Positions 53,409-60,359 of a stretch of DNA of 64,000 nt are shown here, piece by piece. Every line of letters begins with the position of its first letter. Within the stretch, counting starts at the first letter, position 1. The position numbers were made by a program, and so were the translations under genes. The notes under the pieces were generated by a model, which saw nothing but the letters and a program-made list of their open reading frames with translations, was not told the origin of the DNA and made no database searches. The stretch is from Streptomyces roseus (GTDB lineage Bacteria; Actinomycetota; Actinomycetes; Streptomycetales; Streptomycetaceae): NCBI RefSeq assembly GCF_001044425.1, contig NZ_LFML01000015.1:38134-102133 (forward strand), in the 5' to 3' direction.

Positions 53409-54592
53409 CGGCCCAGTTCATCAGAGCGCGTAGGGTCCGGCTGGCGATTTTCCGACGTGGAGGGGCCGGGCTCCGGCCCGGGCCGCGCCGGGCCGGACTT
53501 CAGGCCCGCCCCGCACAGGGGGAGGACCGCCGTACGGCCCCGGAGGGGGTCGCCGGGGGCCTGCGGGCCCACCGCCGCCCAGCAGGCCGCGGCCGTCGGC
53601 TCCACGAAGAGCCCGCGCCCGGCCAGGTCCCGCCGGGCCGCGCGCAGCGCGGAGTCCGGGACCGTCAGGAAGGTGCCGCCGGACGCGCGTACGGCCGCCA
53701 GGATCTGACGGGCCCGCGGCGGGGCGGGGATCGCGATCCCCTCGGCCAAGGTGGGCCGCGCTTCCACCGGATCGGCGTCCTCGGCCCCCGCCGCGAAGGC
53801 CGCGGCCAGGGGGGACACCGCCTCCGCCTGCACCGCGACCAGCGCGGGCGGCCGCACTCCGCGCCGGGCCAGCTCCTGTACCGCCAGCGCCGCCCCCAGC
53901 AGCAGGGTGCCGTTGCCGACGGGGAGGACGAGGGCCTCGGGGAGCCGGCCGCCGAGCTCTTCCCACACCTCGTACACGTACGTCTTGGTCCCGTGCAGGA
54001 AGTACGGGTTGAAGACGTGGCTCGCGTAGAAGACCCCGGGGAGATCGGCGGCCTCCCGGGCCGCCAGCGCCGCGGCCTCGCGGCCGCCCGGCACGACGCG
54101 GACCGCCGCCCCGTGCGCGCGCATCTGCTCCGTCTTCTTCTCCGAGGTGCCCTCGGGCACGAAGACCTCACACGGCAGCCCGGCCCGCGCGCAGTACGCC
54201 GCGACGGCCGTCCCCGCGTTGCCGCTGCTGTCCGCGACCACCCGCCCCGGAGCCAGCCGCCGGGCCAGTTCCGCGAGCATCACCGCGCCCCGGTCCTTGA
54301 ACGACAGGGTCGGCATCAGGAAGTCCAGCTTGGCGTGAACGCGCTCCGCGAGCGGGACCAGCGGGGTGTTCCCCTCCGAGAGGGTCACGGAGAACGCGCC
54401 CGGCAGCGGCAGCGCGGAGGCGAACCGCCACAGGGAGTTGGGACCGCATGCCGGTTCGAGCGGACTGGCCGGATCCGGTGTGAAGTCGAGGTCCCAGGGT
54501 CCGCCGCACAGCGGGCAGCACCAGGGGGCCGTCCGGACGTCCGCGCGCGTGGCGTCCTCGGGACAGACGTAACCGGGCAGTGCGTGCGTCAT
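53405..54592 (-). CDS. Threonine-synthase-like PLP enzyme
   Basis: A 395-residue fold-type II PLP protein. A zinc ribbon (YVCPEDATR, CCPLCGGPW) precedes the TrpB-fold core. The PLP-binding Lys is in MPTLSFKDRGAVML (about residue 99), the phosphate loop is VVADSSGNAGTAVAAY and GNGTLLLG, and the C-terminal strand is VLPLCGAGLKSG. The substrate may be O-phosphohomoserine or a related hydroxyamino acid; Streptomyces have a separate housekeeping threonine synthase in the hom-thrC-thrB cluster, so this is probably a paralogue. It is coupled to the PEPM-family gene. Confidence 0.88.
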   Translation of the reverse strand: MTHALPGYVCPEDATRADVRTAPWCCPLCGGPWDLDFTPDPASPLEPACGPNSLWRFASALPLPGAFSVTLSEGNTPLVPLAERVHAKLDFLMPTLSFKDRGAVMLAELARRLAPGRVVADSSGNAGTAVAAYCARAGLPCEVFVPEGTSEKKTEQMRAHGAAVRVVPGGREAAALAAREAADLPGVFYASHVFNPYFLHGTKTYVYEVWEELGGRLPEALVLPVGNGTLLLGAALAVQELARRGVRPPALVAVQAEAVSPLAAAFAAGAEDADPVEARPTLAEGIAIPAPPRARQILAAVRASGGTFLTVPDSALRAARRDLAGRGLFVEPTAAACWAAVGPQAPGDPLRGRTAVLPLCGAGLKSGPARPGPEPGPSTSENRQPDPTRSDELGR

Positions 54593-54827
54593 GTGCGGAG
54601 CGCCTTTGCTCGTTCATGGCCGGTGTATGGCACGGATGTTAAGCGTTCGTCGTCCTCTTGTGGGACTGCGAGAGCGTGCGTCAACCTTTCGGCAGCGGCA
54701 GCCGGCGGAACCCGAAGGATTGTCATGGGCATGCCTATCCGCCCTCGGGCCCGTGCCCCTGGGCGCGCGAACCCCCGGGCCCGCCGAGCGTCCGCTCTTC
54801 ATGCCACCGACGAGGAGGACCCCCCAC

Positions 54828-56411
54828 ATGTCCGCGATACGCCACACGCGCCGGAGGATCGCCGGCCTCGGCGCGACCGCCGTCGCCGCCCTCGTGCTCG
54901 GCGCGGCCGCCGCGTTACCCGCGTCGGCCGCCGACACCGGCCCCCAGGGCGTGATCGAGAACGCCGGCGCCCCCGGCGCGGTCGCCGAGAGCTACATCGT
55001 GACCCTCAAGGACTCGGCCGCCCGCTCCACCGCCGACAGCGGCAAGGCCGTCGCCCGGCGCTACGGCGCCACCATCGGGCGTACGTACAGCGCCGCCCTG
55101 AACGGCTACTCCGTCAAGGTCTCCGAGGCGCAGGCCAAGAAGCTCGCCGCCGACCCCGCCGTCAAGTCCGTCGTGCAGAACCGCACGTTCACCGTCGACG
55201 GGGCCCAGGGCACCCAGCCCGGCCCGCCGTCCTGGGGCCTGGACCGCATCGACCAGCACCCGCTCCCGCTCGACAACAGCTACACCTACCCGGACAAGGC
55301 CGGGGAGGGCGTCACCGCCTACATCATCGACACCGGAGTGCGCATCAGCCACACCGAGTTCGGCGGCCGCGCCTCCTACGGCTACGACGCCATCGACAAC
55401 GACAACACCGCCCAGGACGGCCACGGCCACGGCACGCACGTCGCCGGCACGGTCGCGGGCAACTCGTACGGCGTGGCGAAGAAGGCCAAGATCGTCGGTG
55501 TCCGGGTCCTCGACAACAACGGCTCCGGTACGACGGAGCAGGTCGTCGCCGGCATCGACTGGGTGACCCAGCACGCCGTCAAGCCGGCCGTGGCGAACAT
55601 GTCGCTCGGCGGCGGCGCCGACTCCGCCCTCGACACCGCCGTCCGCAACTCCATCGCCTCCGGCATCACGTACGGCGTGGCCGCGGGCAACGAGTCCACG
55701 GACGCGAGCACCAAGTCCCCGGCGCGCGTCGCCGAGGCCATCACGGTCGGCGCCACCACCAGCACCGACGCCAAGGCGAGCTACTCCAACTACGGCTCCG
55801 TCCTGGACATCTTCGCCCCCGGCTCCTCCATCACCTCCTCGTGGGGCACCGGCGACACCGCCACCAACACCATCTCGGGCACCTCGATGGCCACCCCGCA
55901 CGTCGTGGGCGCCGCCGCGCTGTACCTCTCGCAGAACCCGGCGAGCACCCCGGCGCAGGTCCGCGACGGCCTGGTGGCCGCGGCCACCCCGAACGTGGTG
56001 ACAGGTCCGGGCTCCGGCTCGCCGAACCGCCTGCTGTACGTGGGCGGCGGAACCACCCCGCCGAACCCGGGCAAGCGCTTCGAGAACACCGCCGACTACG
56101 CGGTCAACGACAACGCGACCGTCGAGTCGCCCATCACCGTCAGCGGGGTCCCGGGCAACGCCCCGGCGACGCTGAGCGTCTCGGTCGACATCAAGCACAC
56201 GTACATCGGTGACCTGAAGGTCGACCTGGTCGCCCCCGACGGCTCGGTCTACAACCTGCACAACCGCACCGGCGGCAGCGCGGACGACATCGTGAAGACC
56301 TACACCGTCAACGCCTCCTCGGAGGTGGCCAACGGGGTGTGGAAGCTGCGGGTGAACGACAACGCGAACGCCGACACCGGAAAGATCGACGCCTGGGCGC
56401 TCCAGTTCTGA
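54828..56411 (+). CDS. Secreted subtilase (S8) with P-domain
   Basis: A 527-residue exported protease. The signal peptide (MSAIRHTRRRIAGLGATAVA) ends near ASAADT. An I9 inhibitor propeptide covers about residues 50-125 (SYIVTLKDSAA). The catalytic triad is Asp in YIIDTGVRISH, His in DGHGHGTHVAGT and Ser in ISGTSMATPHVVG. The C-terminal 115 residues form a proprotein-convertase P-domain (YIGDLKVDLVAPDGSVYNL). ATG 54828 follows GAGGAGGA. A terminator hairpin lies at 56478. Confidence 0.94.
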   Translation: MSAIRHTRRRIAGLGATAVAALVLGAAAALPASAADTGPQGVIENAGAPGAVAESYIVTLKDSAARSTADSGKAVARRYGATIGRTYSAALNGYSVKVSEAQAKKLAADPAVKSVVQNRTFTVDGAQGTQPGPPSWGLDRIDQHPLPLDNSYTYPDKAGEGVTAYIIDTGVRISHTEFGGRASYGYDAIDNDNTAQDGHGHGTHVAGTVAGNSYGVAKKAKIVGVRVLDNNGSGTTEQVVAGIDWVTQHAVKPAVANMSLGGGADSALDTAVRNSIASGITYGVAAGNESTDASTKSPARVAEAITVGATTSTDAKASYSNYGSVLDIFAPGSSITSSWGTGDTATNTISGTSMATPHVVGAAALYLSQNPASTPAQVRDGLVAAATPNVVTGPGSGSPNRLLYVGGGTTPPNPGKRFENTADYAVNDNATVESPITVSGVPGNAPATLSVSVDIKHTYIGDLKVDLVAPDGSVYNLHNRTGGSADDIVKTYTVNASSEVANGVWKLRVNDNANADTGKIDAWALQF

Positions 56412-56477
56412 GGCCCTTGCGACGCACGACCGAGGCACTTCCGTCGCACGTCTGACGTACGCGGACGCACGGGAACT

Positions 56478-56509
56478 GCGGGGGCGACCGTTACGGCGGT
56501 CGCCCCCGC
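56478..56509 (+). terminator. Terminator after subtilase
   Basis: A perfect 13-bp stem (56478-56490 with 56497-56509) and six-base loop. Confidence 0.9.
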
Positions 56510-56513
56510 TGCG

Positions 56514-56519
56514 TACTAT
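56514..56519 (+). promoter_or_regulatory. Candidate -10 for DUF4190 gene
   Basis: TACTAT, 46 bp upstream of the GTG at 56566; good match to TANNNT, just beyond the preceding terminator. Confidence 0.45.
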
Positions 56520-56565
56520 TTCGCGCATTCGTTCGCGCACCACCCGTGATGGAGCCCCCCGCCCC

Positions 56566-57696
56566 GTGAGCACCCCGCCGCCGCCCTCCTGGCCTCCTCC
56601 GCCCGCGCCGCAGGCGGACGCGGAGCCGGCGCTGAACGGCCTGGCGCTCGCGTCGCTGCTGGTCGGGCTGGTGTGCCTGCCGCCGCTCGGCATCGTCTTC
56701 GGGATCGTGGCCCTCGTCCAGATCGCCCGCAAGGGGGAGCGGGGCAAGGCGCTCGCGATCACGGGCCTGGCCGTGTCGCTCGCGATGACCGCGCTCCTGG
56801 GCCTCGTCACCGCCCGGGCGGCGGAGGGGCTCTTCGGCCGGCTGGAGGCCGCCCCGCGGTTCGAGGAGGCCGAGGGCGAGCTGACCGCCATGGACGAGAT
56901 GCGCAGGGGCGACTGCTTCAACGTCCCCGGCGGGGACCTGCTCGCCGAGCGCCCCTTCATCTACAAGACCCCGTGTGCCGAACCGCACGAGGGGGAGGTC
57001 ACCTCCTCCACCCGGCTCGCCCACGGATCCTTCCCCGGCACGTCCGAGCTGCGGCGGTTCGCCGTGGACGCCTGCTGGAAGGCGCAGGACGCGTACGCGA
57101 TGGACACGTGGGCGCTGCCCTCGTACGCGGAGATGTTCTACTTCGTGCCCTCGCGCGAGTCGTGGAGCGGCGGGGACCGCCGGTTGCTCTGCGTCATCGG
57201 CACGGCCGAGCAGGAGCACCGGGGCAGTCTGCGCAAGGACTCCAGGATGCTGACGCCGGAACAGGTGGCCTTCCTGCGCGTGATGAACGAGACCGACCTG
57301 GCGCTGGGCGGCCAGCCGGACGGGGAGATCGACGAGGAGCTCCCGCGGTACCGGGAGTGGGCCGGCGCGGTGGACCGCTCGCTGGCCGTCGAGGCGGGGC
57401 TGCTGGACGGGGTGCGGGAGCGGCCGGAGCTGGCCGGACCGGCCGGGGCGCAGCTCAAGGAGGTCGAGACGGCGCGCGCGGGCTGGCAGCGGGCGGCGCG
57501 GGCGACGAAGCCGGCGGAGTTCCAGGCCGCGTGGGACGAGGCCTCGGCCGCGCTGTCCGTGGAGACCGAGAAGGCGCTGCGCGGGGCGTACGGGCTGGCG
57601 ACCACGGTGCCGGAGTGGCTGGCGGGGCAGTCGGACGGCTCGGACGGGGACCCGGAGGACTCGGACGACCCGGCCGCCGGGAATAGTGCGTCGTGA
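56566..57696 (+). CDS. DUF4190/septum-formation family membrane protein
   Basis: A 376-residue protein. A Pro-rich head leads to two membrane helices of the DUF4190 module (LNGLALASLLVGLVCLPPLGIVFGIVALVQI and ALAITGLAVSLAMTALLG). The extracytoplasmic part begins with a septum-formation-like domain: RGDCFNVPGGD, TPCAEPHEGEVTSSTRL and FAVDACWKAQDAYAM, with paired cysteines, then a helical C-terminus. These proteins are actinobacterial and linked by name to Mycobacterium Stf proteins; the role is unproven. GTG 56566 lacks a strong ribosome-binding site. Confidence 0.82.
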   Translation: MSTPPPPSWPPPPAPQADAEPALNGLALASLLVGLVCLPPLGIVFGIVALVQIARKGERGKALAITGLAVSLAMTALLGLVTARAAEGLFGRLEAAPRFEEAEGELTAMDEMRRGDCFNVPGGDLLAERPFIYKTPCAEPHEGEVTSSTRLAHGSFPGTSELRRFAVDACWKAQDAYAMDTWALPSYAEMFYFVPSRESWSGGDRRLLCVIGTAEQEHRGSLRKDSRMLTPEQVAFLRVMNETDLALGGQPDGEIDEELPRYREWAGAVDRSLAVEAGLLDGVRERPELAGPAGAQLKEVETARAGWQRAARATKPAEFQAAWDEASAALSVETEKALRGAYGLATTVPEWLAGQSDGSDGDPEDSDDPAAGNSAS

Positions 57697-57767
57697 CGTG
57701 GGGTAACCGGTTTCAGTGACCTGGCTTCATCACTTCGGGTGAAACTCTGGCCCTTGCTTGCGGTGTT

Positions 57768-57780
57768 CAACCGCCGGTTG
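57768..57780. promoter_or_regulatory. Palindrome upstream of gntR
   Basis: CAACCG-C-CGGTTG, a perfect inverted repeat about 40 bp before the GTG of the GntR gene, a plausible autoregulatory site. Confidence 0.45.
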
Positions 57781-57819
57781 CCAGGGTGTAGCTGTCTGTC
57801 AAGCTGATGGGAGTGGCCA

Positions 57820-58572
57820 GTGACTTTCGGTGAGCAGCCGGCCTATCTGCGCGTCGCCGGGGACCTGCGACGGAAGATCGTCGATGGGTCCCTGCCCCCG
57901 CATGCCCGGCTCCCCTCGCAGGCCCGGATCCGCGAGGAGTACGGGGTCTCCGACACCGTGGCGCTGGAGGCGCGCAAGGTCCTCATGGCCGAGGGGCTGG
58001 TCGAGGGCCGGTCCGGGTCGGGTACGTACGTACGGGAACAGCCCGTGCCGAGGCGGGTCGCCCGCTCCGGGTACCGCACGGGCGGGGCGTCGACGCCGTT
58101 CCGGCAGGAGCAGGCCGAGGCGGGCGCGCGCGGCACGTGGGAGTCCAGCAGCGAGCAGACGGCCGCGCCGGCGGAGATCGCCCGGCGGCTCGGCATCGAG
58201 CCGGGCGAGCGGGTGATGCGCACGCGGTACGTGTTCCGCGACGCGGGGGAGGCGATGATGCTGTCGACCTCCTGGGAGCCGCTCGCGGTCACGGGCCGGA
58301 CCCCGGTGATGCTGCCGGAGGAGGGGCCGCTCGGCGGCTCGGGGGTGGTGGACCGGATGGCCGCCATCGACGTGGTCGTGGACAACGTGGTGGAGGAGGT
58401 CGGGGCCCGGCCGGGCCTGGCGGAGGAGAACATGCTGCTGGGCGGGGTCCCCGGCCATGTGGTCCTGGTGATCGGCCGGACGTACTTCGCGTCCGGCCTG
58501 GCGGTCGAGACCGCCGACGTGGTGGTCCCGGCGGACCGCTACCGCCTCTCGTACCACCTGCCGGTGCGTTAG
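57820..58572 (+). CDS. GntR-family regulator with UTRA domain
   Basis: A 250-residue HutC-type regulator. The winged helix (residues about 7-70) reads AYLRVAGDLRRKIVDGSLPPHARLPSQARI, SDTVALEARKVLMAEGLVEGRSGSGTYV. The UTRA ligand domain (about 95-245) shows RLGIEPGERVMRTRYVF, MMLSTSWEPL and VLVIGRTYFASGLAVETADVV, as in DasR/WhiH relatives that sense sugars or small acids. GTG 57820 has GGGAG six bases upstream. The target genes are not obvious; no uptake operon is adjacent. Confidence 0.92.
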   Translation: MTFGEQPAYLRVAGDLRRKIVDGSLPPHARLPSQARIREEYGVSDTVALEARKVLMAEGLVEGRSGSGTYVREQPVPRRVARSGYRTGGASTPFRQEQAEAGARGTWESSSEQTAAPAEIARRLGIEPGERVMRTRYVFRDAGEAMMLSTSWEPLAVTGRTPVMLPEEGPLGGSGVVDRMAAIDVVVDNVVEEVGARPGLAEENMLLGGVPGHVVLVIGRTYFASGLAVETADVVVPADRYRLSYHLPVR

Positions 58573-58607
58573 GCCGCGCGGTGGTCCCCAGGGCCCCGGC
58601 CCCGGGC

Positions 58608-58629
58608 CGGCCCGTCGTGTGACGGGCCG
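58608..58629 (+). terminator. Terminator after gntR
   Basis: CGGCCCGTC (58608-58616) pairs with GACGGGCCG (58621-58629); loop GTGT. Confidence 0.8.
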
Positions 58630-58972
58630 TCATGGATCCGGTGGATTTCGGCGCGATGGTGATCGCATCCGCCGCGCCGCTCCTCGGATTCTGCGCGCCG
58701 TGCGCCCTCTGCGCCGAGCGGCGCCCCCGGCTCCGCGCCCCCCGGCGACCGGACTCCCCCTCGCAACATGCCCGTTGACCGTGCGGTTCCCCGCGCAGTG
58801 CGCCGTGTTCGGACCGGCGCGCACGGCGCGTTCGTACGCATGGCCGGATGCGTACGCCTGTGAGGTACCTCTTCGTAAAAAACCGTATCCGCTCCGTAAA
58901 GGTCGGGCGTAAGCTCGGGCATATGCGCAATGCGGTTTCCCGGGCAGGTACATCGGCGGAGGGTGAAACGCG
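58630..58972. other. Intergenic region with inverted repeat
   Basis: 343 bp with no supported gene. It holds a perfect inverted repeat CGTACGCAT (58833-58841) / ATGCGTACG (58848-58856) with a six-base spacer, then an unusually AT-rich stretch (58860-58930) likely to contain the promoter of the following small gene. Confidence 0.5.
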
Positions 58973-59158
58973 ATGAACGACAGCGGTGCCCTGCTCCCAT
59001 GGCTGGTCATACGTGAGGACGACAACGGCAACCGCTACCGGGTGGGCCGTTACCCCACCCGGTCCGAGGCCCAGAAGGTCGTCGACAGCCTCGAAGACAG
59101 GGGCCACAAGCAGCTCTACTGGGTCGAGCGGATCGGCCAGACGGCCACGACGAACTGA
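58973..59158 (+). CDS. Small SPOR-like protein
   Basis: A 61-residue protein common in Streptomyces: LPWLVIREDDNGNRYRVGRYPTR, AQKVVDSLEDRGHKQLYWVERI. The alternating pattern resembles a minimal SPOR-like fold, which in other proteins binds denuded glycan at division sites; the protein is soluble and has no signal peptide, so that role is uncertain. ATG 58973 is preceded by GGAGGG at nine bases. It is followed by a Nudix gene with its own promoter. Confidence 0.8.
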   Translation: MNDSGALLPWLVIREDDNGNRYRVGRYPTRSEAQKVVDSLEDRGHKQLYWVERIGQTATTN

Positions 59159-59173
59159 GCATCCGCGGTGACA

Positions 59174-59179
59174 TAGGCT
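59174..59179 (+). promoter_or_regulatory. -10 of leaderless Nudix gene
   Basis: TAGGCT, seven bases before the ATG at 59187. Confidence 0.6.
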
Positions 59180-59186
59180 CCGCCCC

Positions 59187-59618
59187 ATGACGGTACGAGT
59201 GGTCGTGGGCGGAGCCCTGTGTCACGAGGGCCGCCTGCTGGCCGCCCGCCGCAGCGCGCCCCCCGAGGTGGCCGGGCGCTGGGAGCTGCCCGGAGGCAAG
59301 ACCGAGCCGGGCGAGTCCGTACCCGAGGCGCTCGTACGCGAACTGCGCGAGGAGCTCGGCGTGGAGACCGAGCCGCTGGAGCGGATCCCGGGGGAGTGGC
59401 GCATCAGGCCCGGTCTCGTCCTGCACGTGTGGACCGCGCGGCTGCTGTCCGGCGAGCCCGCGCCGCTGGAGGACCACGACGAGCTGCGCTGGCTCGCGCC
59501 GGAGGAGCTGGACTCCGTGGACTGGCTCGACCAGGACCGGCCGGCCGTCGCCGAGGCGGGCCGCCGGCTGCGCGACGGGCGCGGGGCGCGGCACACCAGG
59601 TCGCACGGGGGCGCGTGA
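59187..59618 (+). CDS. Nudix hydrolase (MutT-like)
   Basis: A 143-residue enzyme. The full Nudix box is present: GGKTEPGESVPEALVRELRE followed by ELGV, with the catalytic Glu residues, near residues 36-58. GRWELPGGK and HDELRWLAPEELDSVDWLDQDRPAV fit the MutT/8-oxo-dGTP pyrophosphatase group, so it may clean the nucleotide pool of oxidised dGTP; other nucleoside diphosphate substrates are possible. Confidence 0.92.
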   Translation: MTVRVVVGGALCHEGRLLAARRSAPPEVAGRWELPGGKTEPGESVPEALVRELREELGVETEPLERIPGEWRIRPGLVLHVWTARLLSGEPAPLEDHDELRWLAPEELDSVDWLDQDRPAVAEAGRRLRDGRGARHTRSHGGA

Positions 59619-59790
59619 CGCGCGTGCGCTGGGCCGTCTGCGCCACAGTGCGCCGGTGCGTGAGGGATCGGGTGGTACGACGCCTCGAATATCGGGTATG
59701 TCGCTATTAGTCCCAATCGTGTACCGCCCCTCGTGGCTCTGTCCCTGCGGAATCGGACGGGGGCCTTTGCCGGCCCGGGAAGTGATCGGC

Positions 59791-60210
59791 GTGATCGACA
59801 CAGACGGTGAATGCGCCGAGTGGGCCTTCCCCGCAGAGCCCGGCGCCGTCCGCACCGCCCGCCACGCCGTCCGCGGCACGCTGAGTTCCTGGGGCCTCGA
59901 CTCCGTCGGCGACGTCACCGTCCTGCTGGTCAGCGAGTTGGTCACCAATTCACTGCGGTACGCCTCCGGCCCCATCGGGGTCCGCCTCGTGCGGCAGAAT
60001 TCGGCCAGCGGAAGTCCCGCGGAGGGCGCCGCGCTGTTGGTGGAGGTATCCGATCCGCTTCCGGATCCACCCCGCGAACGGGTCGCCCACCCGGATGACG
60101 AAGGCGGCAGGGGACTGCATCTGGTCGCCGTCTCGGCACAGCGCTGGGGGACCCGGCACGGGAAATCGGGCAAGACCGTGTGGTTCGAGTTGGCGCTTCC
60201 TGGTGAGTAA
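59791..60210 (+). CDS. RsbW-like ATP-binding anti-sigma kinase
   Basis: A small GHKL ATPase of about 139 residues. N box VTVLLVSELVTNSLRYA, then LLVEVSDPLPDPP and the G box HPDDEGGRGLHLVAVSAQRWGTR complete an HATPase_c_2 fold typical of Streptomyces anti-sigma serine kinases. The start is uncertain: GTG 59791 has GGGAAG nine bases upstream, and in-frame alternatives are GTG 59782 and ATG 59698. It lies just upstream of a phosphatase that carries the same type of domain, suggesting a related signalling pathway. Confidence 0.85.
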   Translation: MIDTDGECAEWAFPAEPGAVRTARHAVRGTLSSWGLDSVGDVTVLLVSELVTNSLRYASGPIGVRLVRQNSASGSPAEGAALLVEVSDPLPDPPRERVAHPDDEGGRGLHLVAVSAQRWGTRHGKSGKTVWFELALPGE

Positions 60211-60359
60211 CAAGGTGACGGATGGCCGACGATCACACGGCATGGCTCGAAATAGTCGGGACCTTTTTGTGATCGTGAACGCCGTGCCGTGCGGGGCCGT
60301 GGTGCTGAATACTTCGGTCATGGCCGGTCCGGTTGCGGTGAGCTGGAGGGGACGGTCGC

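Noticed and set aside
51610..54592. Phosphonate biosynthetic cluster
   Set aside because: No phosphonopyruvate decarboxylase, and the PEPM-family protein lacks an evident PEP mutase motif; kept only as a speculative pair.
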